The notes under the pieces were generated by a model. That model searched no databases and was not told the DNA's origin. It saw only the letters and a program-made list of their open reading frames with translations. A program made the translations under genes and the position numbers. Source: WGMI01 sp041739275 (GTDB taxonomy: Bacteria > Bacteroidota > Bacteroidia > Flavobacteriales > Schleiferiaceae). From it: DNA of 64,000 nt. Every line of letters begins with the position of its first letter. The stretch's first letter is position 1. The stretch spans positions 28,250 to 92,249 of the forward strand of contig JBGSOF010000009.1 in assembly GCA_041739275.1 (NCBI GenBank), given 5' to 3'. Below are positions 8,149-17,228 of this stretch, piece after piece.

Positions 8149-10150
8149 GCGCATCGAGTTCGGCGCGTTCGATGCGCTCTCTACGCGACAAACGGAGCCA
8201 AAAACTCTGATTTCTCGACGTCCTCACACGAATTAAAGTGTTTATAAACAGGGCCTTGCCACTGTATGCCGGTATGGAAAAGCTCCCGATAGGTCCTGCT
8301 TCGTAGAGGTAGAAGCGGTTGTCCCAACCCTCGGAATCGATCCAGCCCAATTGAGTAGTAAAGCTCCAGCCTAGGCCTGAAACTTCTTCTTCTTCAGTTA
8401 GATCGCGAACTGCTTTGACAGAGAGCATCCAGGCAATTCCCCTGGAACGGGGGTATTCGACCTCAAAGGGCGTTCGTTCAGAGAAATTTCGAAGGTGTCG
8501 AAGCGAGGCTGAAAACCGCCGGTTCGGCTGGGTTTTCCACTCAGCGCTCCAGCCCCAACGCGATCGATCTTGTCGCTCCTCAAAACGCGCTCCCGAAGTT
8601 TCAAGCACTGTTTTGCGGGCATTTCCCGATAAGCGCAAGCTGTGAATTCCATTGATTCGATAATCGAGACCTGTCAAAAGGCCTGATTCGAGCTGTTCCC
8701 CCGATTTGAGCTCGAATTCTCGGCTCCCGATCACCCCCAGCCGAGCCCTCCATCGGTTTCCGAGCGGAAAATCTGTGTTCCATTGGAGGCTTTCAAGGGA
8801 TTTGAGATCGAAATCTCGAAGGTCGAACGAGGCCGCACTTCGAAATTCTAAGTCCCGCTTCTCGAGTCGAATGGCTGTGAAGACTTCGCCCGGCAAACTC
8901 CAATCGACCCCTGTGCAAAAAGCCAGGCCTTTCGAGTTCACGGAGTACACGCCCTCGGCATAGGCCTTGGCTTCTGACAGGGGCACCAGAACGTCGACCT
9001 GAATCAAGTGCTCCGATTGGCCTTCGAATCCCGAAGCGCGAAAGGCTTCGGCGGCATAGACCTTTTGGTGATGCGTGCCCAGGCCCAAGCGATATCGTTC
9101 TTTCGAATACACGGCTGCCCAACCCGACAGCGAGCTGCGCAAGGCCGAGCGCCCCAAAATTTCGTTTGTGCTTCGGTGGATTCCGCCCGAGCGCAGAGCC
9201 ATGGGAATTCCGTCTTCGAGCCGAACATCTCTCGCATTGATCGATGCATAAGCCGCCAGCCGAAGCTTCCCCAATCGCCACTCGCTTGAAATGCCCCTCA
9301 GGCCATAGTCTTCGTCTCCACCGGCATAAGCCGTGCCCAGCCGCGGGTGTCGCAACAGGGCACCCGAACCCGGATTGAAGCCCGGGAGCGACCACATCGC
9401 CAAACCTTGTCCCGATTCGAATCGAAAATCGCCCAGAATCAGTCGTGTAGGAATGAGTTTATGTGCGGGACGCCTCGGTGTCCATTCTAAAAAGCCCGAA
9501 ACGTGGTCGAATAAGAGCGGCCCGTTCGCAATCGTCCCTACTGCAAAGCGCTCTCCGGGGTCAGAGTCTAAGAGCAAGGCGGCCCTCCAAAGGTTGTTCC
9601 GCTTCCATTCGTATCTGAACCGAGTAGACCAAACCGGAGCTCCCGGCATCTCTTCTCGAAGGTCGCGGGCTTGCGTACTTGAGTATTCAAGCCCCATTTG
9701 GAGCTTGTGTTCTGTGCGATTCCTCGCTTTTGGCCCTCTGCGCGGTTCGAACTTGAAGCGATGGGCGAGGGTGAAAATATGAGCCGAATCCAGGCCTGGA
9801 ACGGCTTTCAGTTCTTGGGGATGCGCGGGAGGGCCATTGCGGGCGAGAAAATGCCAGAGATTGCTCGCGATGAATTCGTCCATGCCGGGCAGGGCCGCGA
9901 GCTCCATGAGGCTCACGGTTTCGGCGCTCAGAACTTCGGGTTCTCGACCCCAGTCGACAAGGGCCTCTGTCCAGGCCGAATTTTCTGCGCTTTCTTGTGC
10001 TCTTTCAGCCCATTCGGCCATGGGTTCGAGCCGCGTTGCGCTTTCTGAATCGCTTGTGCTCGGCTCCTGCGCCCACAAAGGCGACAATTGAGCCATGAAC
10101 ATCGCTCCGAGAGCCAAAGTGGCCATCCATGGGCAAGCTTGAGATTTCAT
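8105..10150 (-). CDS. helix-hairpin-helix domain outer-membrane beta-barrel protein
   Basis: A 681-residue exported protein. Residues 1-27 are a signal peptide (LALGAMFMAQLSPLWAQ). Residues about 80-135 hold two helix-hairpin-helix-like units (MELAALPGMDEFIASNL and ELKAVPGLDSAHIFTLAHRF) like those in ComEA. The remaining 500 or so residues alternate short polar/aromatic strands (GLEYSSTQ, RWRARLGVIGSREFELKS, QSFWLRLSRRERIE), which predicts an outer-membrane barrel. Bacteroidota have a family annotated as HhH domain proteins with this layout; no function is established to my knowledge. It follows the upstream barrel gene by 4 nt, so the two are almost certainly one operon. Its 3' end overlaps aroA on the opposite strand. 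A DNA-binding role for the HhH part is inference. Confidence 0.75.
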   Translation of the reverse strand: MKSQACPWMATLALGAMFMAQLSPLWAQEPSTSDSESATRLEPMAEWAERAQESAENSAWTEALVDWGREPEVLSAETVSLMELAALPGMDEFIASNLWHFLARNGPPAHPQELKAVPGLDSAHIFTLAHRFKFEPRRGPKARNRTEHKLQMGLEYSSTQARDLREEMPGAPVWSTRFRYEWKRNNLWRAALLLDSDPGERFAVGTIANGPLLFDHVSGFLEWTPRRPAHKLIPTRLILGDFRFESGQGLAMWSLPGFNPGSGALLRHPRLGTAYAGGDEDYGLRGISSEWRLGKLRLAAYASINARDVRLEDGIPMALRSGGIHRSTNEILGRSALRSSLSGWAAVYSKERYRLGLGTHHQKVYAAEAFRASGFEGQSEHLIQVDVLVPLSEAKAYAEGVYSVNSKGLAFCTGVDWSLPGEVFTAIRLEKRDLEFRSAASFDLRDFDLKSLESLQWNTDFPLGNRWRARLGVIGSREFELKSGEQLESGLLTGLDYRINGIHSLRLSGNARKTVLETSGARFEERQDRSRWGWSAEWKTQPNRRFSASLRHLRNFSERTPFEVEYPRSRGIAWMLSVKAVRDLTEEEEVSGLGWSFTTQLGWIDSEGWDNRFYLYEAGPIGSFSIPAYSGKALFINTLIRVRTSRNQSFWLRLSRRERIERAELDALNPWYVQLQWDARW

Positions 10151-10154
10151 CTGC

Positions 10155-10952
10155 TCAATCGGTCTTGTACGTCAGCGCGATGTTGAGCCAAGTAGGAGTG
10201 TTCCAGCCCATTTGAACCGAACTCGTCAACCCCCAACGACCCATCTGCGTACCGACACCCGCAGTCCATCGACTTGGACGCCCCAGCCAACCAAAGCCTA
10301 TGCTGAGCTGAGTTTTAGGCTGATACAGTACCCCAAATCTGAAACTCTCGCCCAGGGGTTCGAGCAGGTATTCCGCTCCCAAACGAGTCGCACTTGAGGC
10401 CTGATAGAGTGCTGAAAGCCGCGCATAACTTTGTGTTCGGCTCATTCCGCCCTGATCGGCAGGGCTTCGGTTGGGATTGAAAACGGCCGCGCTCAGAGTT
10501 GTTCTTTCACCACTGCGATAGCTCGCAAAAAGCCCCGCTGCGATGCTGTGTCTCGAAGGATGGTCAGACGCCTGCCAACGCAATATTTCCAATCGGCATC
10601 CGATATCAAAAATTTCGCTCAATTTCAGGGCGTAAGTCGGGAGGAACCGATAACTCGAAAAATCGGAATTGCCGAGACGCTCAATACCCAGACCCCATGC
10701 TGAATTTCGGTTCATCGGAACCACGAGAGAAAATCGCTCAAGAGAGGCATCGGGAACCCGCGGCAGCCGGCGGTGTTCGAGTCCGAGTTCAACAGAAGTG
10801 CATTCTGTCAGACTCGTCGATTGACCAAACACCGACCAAACCGCCTCAGAAAAGGGGGCGACGCTTCCCGCCATCTCAGACAAACCGCTCCCGTAGTGAG
10901 CAGTCGACTGCGCCGCGCAGCCTCCCAACCAAAGAACCAACACAAACCTCAC
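10155..10952 (-). CDS. predicted outer-membrane beta-barrel protein
   Basis: A 265-residue exported protein. The GTG start at 10952 is the only one that gives a signal peptide (MRFVLVLWLGGCAAQSTA); the Cys after LGG could also be a lipobox. The mature part is a run of alternating strands ending with aromatic residues (GIERLGNSDFSSYRF, RLGAEYLLEPLGESFRFG, LSIGFGWLGRPSRWTAGVG) and a final NIALTYKTD, typical of small outer-membrane barrels. It resembles, in length and strand pattern, PorV/PorQ- or SprF-like proteins, but I see no family-specific motif. It lies 4 nt upstream of the HhH barrel gene, which suggests the products act together. It is divergent from the LytS-type kinase, with only 29 bp between starts. 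Confidence 0.6.
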   Translation of the reverse strand: MRFVLVLWLGGCAAQSTAHYGSGLSEMAGSVAPFSEAVWSVFGQSTSLTECTSVELGLEHRRLPRVPDASLERFSLVVPMNRNSAWGLGIERLGNSDFSSYRFLPTYALKLSEIFDIGCRLEILRWQASDHPSRHSIAAGLFASYRSGERTTLSAAVFNPNRSPADQGGMSRTQSYARLSALYQASSATRLGAEYLLEPLGESFRFGVLYQPKTQLSIGFGWLGRPSRWTAGVGTQMGRWGLTSSVQMGWNTPTWLNIALTYKTD

Positions 10953-10981
10953 ACCGCAAATGTGAGAATAGTCTGAACAAT

Positions 10982-13897
10982 ATGAAATCCGAGGCGCGCG
11001 GTTTTTTCAACCTTTCGCGACGCATTGCGCACTTTTTGTTCGCCATCATGCCGGGGTTCTTTTTTTGCAGCCAAGCAGATGCCCAGACTGATTTTCCACT
11101 GTCTAAGAGCCAGGTTGGTCGAGAAGCTCTCTCGTGGAGCAAACGCAGCTTTTACCGCTCAGATGGACTTCCCTTGAGCCCCATATTGTCTGCGGTGCGC
11201 GACCCCACAGGATCTCTCTGGCTCGGCACCGAAGGTGAAGGGCTGTTTCACTGGAACGGTGAATCGCTTCGGCCCATCCCCATTTTTGCCCAGAGGTTCG
11301 TCCAGAGGCTCTCGGTCGAAGGCGATACCTGCCTCTTGCTCTCGAGCGACGCCGGGCAGACGCGATATCGCCCATATCCGCCGATCGAGCGCGCGGTTTT
11401 TGAAGCGCCCGCATTCCCGTTTATCGCCTTTAAAACCAGAGCTGGGGCTCATTGGCTTGCCGCCGACGGCTGGGGAATTGGTCAGATTGACGAGCGGGGC
11501 CAAACCCGACTGATTCGCGCCTCTCCGGGAGCCTTTACCGGATTGGTCTTGTTGAACGAGGGGGCATTGCTTTTCTCGAATTCCGAGGGTTTATGGAGGC
11601 TGAAAGACACCCTCGAAATTGCGATAGCCCGGGGCAACATCGGGGCCTTAGTCACGGCAGATCAGCTGTCGTACGCTTATTCCACGCCCGATGAGTTCAA
11701 GATTCAGACTTCCGGGCACCTCTACAGTTTTTCAGCCCCCGGAATTGAACGAATTGAAACCGATGGCCAATGGTATTATGCGCTTTCAGACGATAGTTTG
11801 TTTGGAGTTCGCTCAGATGGTTTGATGGTGAAGAGCATCGCAAGCGGAGACTTTGACTGGGTTCGCGGCTTTTCATCTAGTTCAAATGAGCTCATATTGA
11901 GCGGATTAGGAAGGCTTGAGATCTTTAAGCCCCGCCTCGCGAACCTGCTCAATCTTCCGAATGGATTTGACCCCAAAGGAATCGAGGCAGACGAATCGGG
12001 GCTTTGGCTTCACGGGGTCGATGGTTGGGCGCTCTACCGTTCAAATAATCAGTCGTTTGAAGCAAAATCAAGCCCGGGCATCGGGTTGGTGTTCCGCAGT
12101 TTTTACGATCGAGGGCGGACGTGGATCGCGTCCGAAACGGGGGTTTATTCGATGACGGCCTCGGGCTTGAAGCCCATTTTGCCCGAAGGAGGCCCCGAGT
12201 TTTCATTCGATATGTCTACAGACGAGCAGGGAGTCTGGGTGGCGTGCTCGGAGGGCCTATATCGCATGGAATCGGGTAAATCGATGCAGATCGAAGCCCC
12301 CGGCCTGTCTGAAATTGAAGTAGATCCCGATGGATCTCTCTATGGAATCAGCTTTGAACAAGATCTCGTTTTTCGAGCCAAGGGCGAAGTTCAAAGCACC
12401 GCTGAGCGCTTGTCAGGAGAACGCTGGGTGGGTTTTGTTCGCGATGCCGTGGGTTCGGTCTGGGGTTGCACGGCCTCGGGAGCGTCACACCGCTACGAAA
12501 TTCGCGGAGATCGAGCGGTGCTCCGGCAGGCGGAGTTGAAGTCCGATCAAGGGCGCCTCATCGCTACTTCGTTTACGAGCGGCGGCAAAGTGTCTCTTTT
12601 GTTTGAGTATGTCCTCTTGGTCGGCCAATTGAATTCTGAAGGTCGTTTTCAGGCACAAAGGGCGTTCTTGCCCGATCTCGATTACGAAATCAGCACTGCC
12701 GAGAATGTTCGCATCGCTTTGAGCGGAGATCGCCTTTGGATTCTTACCGAAGGTCAAATTCAAGAACTCGTTTTTGGAAGTGCTCCCGCGATTCCGCTGC
12801 CCGTGCTCGGTTCGTTCGAAACGGCCACAGGCCTGGGCAAAGCGCTTGAGGGCAAGGGATTCGCCATAGAGCTTCACCCTTTTGAGCTGCCCTATCATTC
12901 GAGCTTCCTGAGAATAGGCTTGGGAGACGGCCCCAATGCAGAGCCGGGAAGGTGGAGTTATCGCTTTGAACTCGAGAGTGTATTGCGCAAGAAGAAGGTT
13001 CATTCAACCGGGCACGAGGCCCTGTTCCCCACTTTGGAGCCTGGGAGTTATGCGCTCCGAATGTGGCGGGTTGAAAACGGTACGGGCCTCGAATCGCCCC
13101 CGCTGGAGTTCAGTTTTAAGGTGGTGCCTCCCTTGTGGCAGCGCTGGTGGTTCATTGGTTTGGTATCGCTCGTTTTGGGGGTCATGGCCGTGATTTTGGT
13201 GAGGGCTCGAATCGAAAAGGTCCGCGAAAGCGCTCGGATTGAACGAGAACTCGTCACCTTGGAATCCACGGCGCTCCGGCTCCAAATGAACCCGCATTTC
13301 ATCTTCAATGCCCTCGATTCGATCTCTGCTTTCATCTTTCGCAACGACCCCGCTCAAGCCACCCGCTATCTCAGTTCTTTTGCCCGGCTGATGCGGGCCA
13401 CCCTCGATTCTTCGCACGAGAGTTTTATCCCCTTATCAACAGAGCTTCAAGTACTTAGAAGTTATCTCGAACTCGAACGGCTGCGCACGGGTGAGATTCT
13501 TGAATTTTCGATCGAATGTCCCGAAGAATGGGTCGATCGGCTTCAGGTACCCCCGATGGTGATCCAGCCCTTTGTCGAAAACGCGGTAAAACACGGCCTG
13601 AAACCCCGACGAGGTCAAGGCAAGATTTCGGTCGATTTTGAGGTGCTCGAAGATGCGCTCGAAGTGGTGGTCGACGACGACGGGGTGGGAAGAGCCGCGG
13701 CCAGGGCCTTGAACGAACGGCTCGGAATTCAGAAGTCGAGCAAGGGCATGGGCATTACGGAACGAAGGCTCGAACTCCTGCGAAAGGCCTACGGAATCGA
13801 AGTGCGCATCGAGGTGAAAGACAAAATCGACCCTCAGGGAATTCCCCTCGGCACCCGCGTGCGAATCGTTCTGCCCAAGGTTGAATTCGATGCGTGA
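10982..13897 (+). CDS. LytS-type sensor histidine kinase with periplasmic propeller
   Basis: A 971-residue sensor. Residues 1-36 are a signal peptide (ending SQADAQ). About 50-620 carry repeated LWLGTEGEGLF/TWIASETGVY/VWVACSEGLY units, the two-component regulator propeller repeat, followed by a Y_Y_Y-like beta domain (WSYRFELESV... PGSYALRMWRVENG). One membrane helix spans roughly 720-740 (WWFIGLVSLVLGVMAVILV). The cytoplasmic kinase is of the PF06580 class: phospho-acceptor His772 in LQMNPHFIFNALDSI, N-box VIQPFVENAVKHGLKP, G-box VVVDDDGVG and GMGITERRLELL. It should sense a periplasmic ligand and phosphorylate the LytTR regulator encoded 134 nt downstream. The ATG at 10982 was chosen for the signal peptide. 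The ligand is unknown; hybrid relatives of this layout sense glycans, but no glycan-use genes adjoin it here. Confidence 0.88.
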   Translation: MKSEARGFFNLSRRIAHFLFAIMPGFFFCSQADAQTDFPLSKSQVGREALSWSKRSFYRSDGLPLSPILSAVRDPTGSLWLGTEGEGLFHWNGESLRPIPIFAQRFVQRLSVEGDTCLLLSSDAGQTRYRPYPPIERAVFEAPAFPFIAFKTRAGAHWLAADGWGIGQIDERGQTRLIRASPGAFTGLVLLNEGALLFSNSEGLWRLKDTLEIAIARGNIGALVTADQLSYAYSTPDEFKIQTSGHLYSFSAPGIERIETDGQWYYALSDDSLFGVRSDGLMVKSIASGDFDWVRGFSSSSNELILSGLGRLEIFKPRLANLLNLPNGFDPKGIEADESGLWLHGVDGWALYRSNNQSFEAKSSPGIGLVFRSFYDRGRTWIASETGVYSMTASGLKPILPEGGPEFSFDMSTDEQGVWVACSEGLYRMESGKSMQIEAPGLSEIEVDPDGSLYGISFEQDLVFRAKGEVQSTAERLSGERWVGFVRDAVGSVWGCTASGASHRYEIRGDRAVLRQAELKSDQGRLIATSFTSGGKVSLLFEYVLLVGQLNSEGRFQAQRAFLPDLDYEISTAENVRIALSGDRLWILTEGQIQELVFGSAPAIPLPVLGSFETATGLGKALEGKGFAIELHPFELPYHSSFLRIGLGDGPNAEPGRWSYRFELESVLRKKKVHSTGHEALFPTLEPGSYALRMWRVENGTGLESPPLEFSFKVVPPLWQRWWFIGLVSLVLGVMAVILVRARIEKVRESARIERELVTLESTALRLQMNPHFIFNALDSISAFIFRNDPAQATRYLSSFARLMRATLDSSHESFIPLSTELQVLRSYLELERLRTGEILEFSIECPEEWVDRLQVPPMVIQPFVENAVKHGLKPRRGQGKISVDFEVLEDALEVVVDDDGVGRAAARALNERLGIQKSSKGMGITERRLELLRKAYGIEVRIEVKDKIDPQGIPLGTRVRIVLPKVEFDA

Positions 13898-13993
13898 AGC
13901 CTTAGGGCGCTTCGCTTTATCATTCGAAGGGCCTTGTTGCGAAGCCCGCAGCCCCAAAGGCAAGCTTCGATATGCTTGGCTAGTCAAACCGAA

Positions 13994-14001
13994 TATCTTT
14001 G
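13994..14001 (+). promoter_or_regulatory. possible -7 element TATCTTTG before LytTR gene
   Basis: TATCTTTG matches the Bacteroidota -7 consensus TAnnTTTG and ends 30 nt before the response regulator ATG. I find no TTTG at the expected -33 position, so this is a weak internal promoter candidate that could let the regulator be expressed apart from its kinase. Confidence 0.3.
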
Positions 14002-14031
14002 ATTTTCATCATCACTATACCCCAGATCCCC

Positions 14032-14787
14032 ATGATTCGAGTTTTGCTGGTCGACGACGAACCTTCTGCCCGCGAAGGGCTCATTGGTAAGCTCAAGTTG
14101 TTTGCCCCCGAAGTTGAAGTAGTCGGAGAAGCATCGGGTGTGGCAGAGGCCTTGAGTTCTATTGAAGAAAATACGCCCGATTTGCTCTTTCTGGACATCA
14201 ATCTCGCAGGCGAAACGGGTTTTGAACTGCTTGAAAAGCTCGAAGGGCGAGAGGAGGAATCTCGTCCCGAGGTGATCTTCTTGACCGCGCACGACGAATT
14301 TGCGCTTCGGGCCATCAAGTTTAGCGCGCTCGATTATTTGCTCAAACCGATTGATCCCGAAGAAATGGTCAAGGCCTTGCGCAAGTTTGAAGAGCGCAAA
14401 GGCGCAGCCCGCGGAGGGTTGGGCGTGTTGATGGAAAATATGCGCGCGGGAGGCGACACTCCCAAGCGGATTGTGGTGCCGACCTACGACGGGCTTCACA
14501 TTTTAAAGGTGAGCGACATCATTCGCTGCGAGTCGAGCTCGAACTACACCTATTTTCATTTGAAGGATGCCAAGCCCATACTCGCGAGCCGGACGCTCAA
14601 AGAATACGACCAGATGCTGAGCGGATTTCACTTCGAGCGGATCCACAAAAGCCATTTGATCAATATGAATTACGTCAAGCGGTACGTGCCCTCAGACGGG
14701 GGGTATATGGTGATGGAAGACGGATCGAGAATTCCCGTGGCGAACCGCAAAAAGGAACAGCTGCTCAAGATGATTAAAGGGATGTAG
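14032..14787 (+). CDS. LytTR family response regulator
   Basis: A 251-residue regulator: receiver domain at 1-120 (VLLVDDEPSAREGL acidic pocket, phospho-Asp in LLFLDINLAGETG, Thr in IFLTAHDEFALRAI, Lys in YLLKPIDPEEM) and a LytTR DNA-binding domain from about 150 to the end (DIIRCESSSNYTYFHLKD, FERIHKSHLINMNYVKRYVP, IPVANRKKEQLLKMIKG). Its partner is the propeller kinase 134 nt upstream. The ATG at 14032 (MIRVLLVDD) places the receiver at the N-terminus; an ATT/ATG-like extension upstream has no domain content. Targets are unknown. A GC hairpin with a T run follows at 14914-14951. Confidence 0.92.
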   Translation: MIRVLLVDDEPSAREGLIGKLKLFAPEVEVVGEASGVAEALSSIEENTPDLLFLDINLAGETGFELLEKLEGREEESRPEVIFLTAHDEFALRAIKFSALDYLLKPIDPEEMVKALRKFEERKGAARGGLGVLMENMRAGGDTPKRIVVPTYDGLHILKVSDIIRCESSSNYTYFHLKDAKPILASRTLKEYDQMLSGFHFERIHKSHLINMNYVKRYVPSDGGYMVMEDGSRIPVANRKKEQLLKMIKGM

Positions 14788-14913
14788 TTGATTCTGAGCA
14801 AACAGGCTTTACGTTAAAAAGTTAAATTTTAACAGAAAGTTTGGAAATAAGAAAAATTTCTTTTTGCTTTACTCATCGGATTTCTCGTAAGGTTAGTTGT
14901 TAGGTTTCAATCC

Positions 14914-14951
14914 GTAGGCCGCAGCGTTCGCGTTGCGGCTTTACTTTTTTA
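14914..14951 (+). terminator. hairpin plus T-run after LytTR gene; also has a GTAG foot
   Basis: Arms GCCGCAGCG (14918-14926) and CGTTGCGGC (14931-14939) form nine pairs, one of them G-U, around a TTCG tetraloop and are followed by TTTACTTTTTT. This fits an intrinsic terminator for the kinase-regulator pair on the plus strand. The hairpin is directly preceded by GTAG, a feature shared with four other palindromes in this window, so it may have originated as a REP-like element. The 130 bp before it (from 14788) are AT-rich and hold no gene. Confidence 0.7.
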
Positions 14952-15008
14952 GGCGACTCGCTCGAGCGAAGTCCCGCACACTACCCATCCATTTCAGCCC
15001 CCGGACTT

Positions 15009-15938
15009 TTAACGTGGGCTCTTGTTTGGGTCGGCAATCGCCCGAGATCCCGATTTCTTTCTCAAGGAGAGGAGATAACCGAGTCTCAAAAAATCAAAGG
15101 CCAAAAGCGAAGGATTCAAACCGCAAAGCGATCGAGAAATGGGTTCCCGGAGCCCACTCCAAACCATCAAAACAAGCCCGCGAAGTCCGGAGTTTTCAAT
15201 GCGCTTCATCCAGCGAAACAGCGAAACATCTTCGTCAACACGGCCTTGGTCAATCAGCGTTTTCAAGTTTCGCACGGCCTCGAGGCTCTTTTCGAGAAAG
15301 AGTTCGCTGGGGTCGATGCCCTCGTGGAAGAGGGGGTTGTCGATGTGGAGCACTCGGATGCATCGGTGCTTGAGCGCATAGCCCAACATGGTGTCTTCGT
15401 GCCCGTAGCCCTGAATCGACTCGTCAAATCGCACTTCAGAACTCAGCCTTGAGGGCAAAACGAAGTTGAAGGAAGAAAAGGCTTGATAAGGACTCCGATT
15501 TCGAACAGCCGCACTCCGCACCTCGCGATTTCGCCCGTAGACCCAACGCAACAATCGGTCGGCTTCGGGCTTTTCGTTTCGATAGGCGGTTCCCCCGATC
15601 AATACCGTTGTGGGTTCAAATGCCTGAATATAATTGATTAAAAACCGCTCGCTCGGCGGAAACGAATCTCCGTCGATAAACAAAAGGTATTTGCCCTTGG
15701 CTCGATCGGCCAACCAGTTGCGGCTCGAAGCGCGGTTGGGGGCAGATTGCCTAAAGTCGATTGAAACCCCGGGCAGCTCGGAAAGCGATCGGTTGGCGCG
15801 TTCGATTTCGGGGTCTTCGCCGTTTTCGTGAATTAGAATTTCAAAGTCGATTTTGGCCGTTTGCGCTTGTTCGATCAGTGAACGAACCAAAGGCTGAAGT
15901 CGATTATTGTATGCGGCGATAAGGATAGAGAGGATCAT
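15009..15938 (-). CDS. family 2 glycosyltransferase
   Basis: A GT2-type enzyme of about 309 residues with a GT-A fold. The N-terminus MILSILIAAYNNRLQPLVRS is the nucleotide-sugar binding start, KYLLFIDGDSFPP is the DxD-like metal site near residue 90, and IQGYGHEDTMLGYAL is the ED motif with the catalytic base. The C-terminal 80 residues include a hydrophobic stretch (GLRGLVLMVWSGL) that may associate with the membrane. I chose ATG 15938; an ATG seven codons upstream adds MNIFGHS. It stands alone, divergent from the lipoprotein-like gene at 15992; acceptor and sugar cannot be inferred. Confidence 0.88.
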   Translation of the reverse strand: MILSILIAAYNNRLQPLVRSLIEQAQTAKIDFEILIHENGEDPEIERANRSLSELPGVSIDFRQSAPNRASSRNWLADRAKGKYLLFIDGDSFPPSERFLINYIQAFEPTTVLIGGTAYRNEKPEADRLLRWVYGRNREVRSAAVRNRSPYQAFSSFNFVLPSRLSSEVRFDESIQGYGHEDTMLGYALKHRCIRVLHIDNPLFHEGIDPSELFLEKSLEAVRNLKTLIDQGRVDEDVSLFRWMKRIENSGLRGLVLMVWSGLREPISRSLCGLNPSLLAFDFLRLGYLLSLRKKSGSRAIADPNKSPR

Positions 15939-15991
15939 GGAGTGCCCGAAAATATTCATTATTTTTGTAAACTTCTCAATACAATACGAAC

Positions 15992-16498
15992 ATGGCTCGC
16001 CCTTCGCTCAAATCCATCTTCAAGTCGCTCGCCGCTTTTGCGATCGTCCCCGCTCTGTTCATCTCACCCGCATGCGACCAGTGCACGGGTTTGAGCACCT
16101 TGCCGCTCGAGCCGACCAAGTTTCAGCTCCGAAATGCGCTGGGCCAAGATCTTTGGTTTGGCACTTTGTCGAAGTACGATCCAAACGATCTCGGAGTTTT
16201 TCTCGAAACCAACGGCCTTAAGATCCCCCTCGAATTCGAAGTCGAGCCCGGGCTCGCACCCCAGCCTCACGTTCAAATACTGCTCTTTCCGGAGTATGCC
16301 GGAGAAGGCACGATTGCGCTGGCGCTCGAAGCCGGAGATACTCTGCGCTTTAGCTATGCGAACTACGTCTTAGACGAAAACTGCGAACAAAAAGATGTGG
16401 TTGCCTACGTGCGTCAAGGCGAAGATCGAATTTGCGAAGACTGCGGCATACCCGAAGAAGACGGCGGCGGCGGTTTGTTCGTCAAACTGATTCGCTAG
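15992..16498 (+). CDS. exported hypothetical protein, possible lipoprotein
   Basis: A 168-residue protein with a signal peptide (LAAFAIVPALFISPAC) whose Cys28 could be lipid-modified, although SPAC is a poor lipobox. The mature part has a beta-rich domain (KFQLRNALGQDLWFGTLSKY) and a Cys-rich end (ENCEQKDVV, RICEDCGIPEEDGGGG). No family is recognised. TATTTTTG at 15960-15967 matches the -7 consensus TAnnTTTG and ends 24 nt before the ATG, which supports a dedicated promoter in the 53 bp divergent gap. The gene converges on ftsE, with 6 nt between stops. Confidence 0.6.
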   Translation: MARPSLKSIFKSLAAFAIVPALFISPACDQCTGLSTLPLEPTKFQLRNALGQDLWFGTLSKYDPNDLGVFLETNGLKIPLEFEVEPGLAPQPHVQILLFPEYAGEGTIALALEAGDTLRFSYANYVLDENCEQKDVVAYVRQGEDRICEDCGIPEEDGGGGLFVKLIR

Positions 16499-16504
16499 GC
16501 CCAA

Positions 16505-17188
16505 TCACAGCGTTTTCTGAACCACTTCAGAGATGCGGCCTCGGTCGCAGCGCAGAGTTCTCGAGGGGAATTTTAAGATGAGCGGGTAGTCGTGTGTCGC
16601 CATCAAAACGGCTTTGCCTTCAGCGGCGATTTTTCGAAGCAAGACCACGATTTCCTCCGAAGTGACGGGGTCGAGGTTTCCGGTTGGCTCGTCGGCCAGC
16701 ATCAAGGGAGGGTCGTTGAGCAAGGCGCGCGCAATCGCCACCCTTTGTTGCTCTCCCCCAGAAAGTTCGTGCGGCATTTTGCGCTCGCGTCCACCCATAC
16801 CCACTTTGGTGAGCACTTCAGAGATTCTCGCCGCCATCGACGCTCGGTCGCTCCAGGCAGTGGCGCGCAGCACAAATTCGAGATTGGCTTCGACGCTTCG
16901 GTCGATGAGCAACTGAAGATCTTGAAAGACAATGCCGAGCTTTCGCCTCAAGAACGGAATGTCTTTTTCTCGGAGAGATTCAAGGGCAAATCCGCCCACG
17001 GAACCCGTGCCGCCGGCAATGGGAAGATCGGCATACAGCGTTTTGAGCAAGCTCGACTTTCCGCTGCCCGTGGGTCCGATCAAGTAGACGAACTCGCCTT
17101 CGCGCAGCTCCAGATCAACACCCGAAAGCACTTCCTGCTCGCCTTGGTCGATTCGAACTCCGTCGAGTTTTAAGAGAATGGCATTCAT
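16505..17188 (-). CDS. ftsE: cell division ABC-type ATPase FtsE
   Basis: A 227-residue ABC ATPase of the FtsE/LolD type, which with FtsX controls peptidoglycan hydrolases at the division site. Walker A LIGPTGSGKSSLLKTLY is at about residue 37, the Q-loop in GIVFQDLQLLIDRSV, signature LSGGEQQRVAIARALL, Walker B LMLADEPTGNLDPVTS and the switch His in LMATHDYPLI. The QDLQLL form and YADLPIAGG insertion match Bacteroidota FtsE. The start ATG 17188 (MNAILLKLDGVRI) is normal; the open frame continues upstream without domain content. No ftsX is adjacent, which is common in this phylum. LolD-like lipoprotein export is the alternative role. Confidence 0.82.
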   Translation of the reverse strand: MNAILLKLDGVRIDQGEQEVLSGVDLELREGEFVYLIGPTGSGKSSLLKTLYADLPIAGGTGSVGGFALESLREKDIPFLRRKLGIVFQDLQLLIDRSVEANLEFVLRATAWSDRASMAARISEVLTKVGMGGRERKMPHELSGGEQQRVAIARALLNDPPLMLADEPTGNLDPVTSEEIVVLLRKIAAEGKAVLMATHDYPLILKFPSRTLRCDRGRISEVVQKTL

Positions 17189-17228
17189 CACAGCCTCCAA
17201 AGTACGGCTCAGTTTGTTGAATCGCCTC

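Noticed and set aside
10499..10981. A 161-codon N-terminal extension of the propeller kinase
   Set aside because: It lies antisense over the barrel gene at 10155-10952, has no domain content, and the signal peptide begins only at ATG 10982.
14911..14951. tRNA or riboswitch at the GC-rich hairpin after the LytTR gene
   Set aside because: No cloverleaf, T-loop or CCA end can be drawn; it is a single stem with a T-run.
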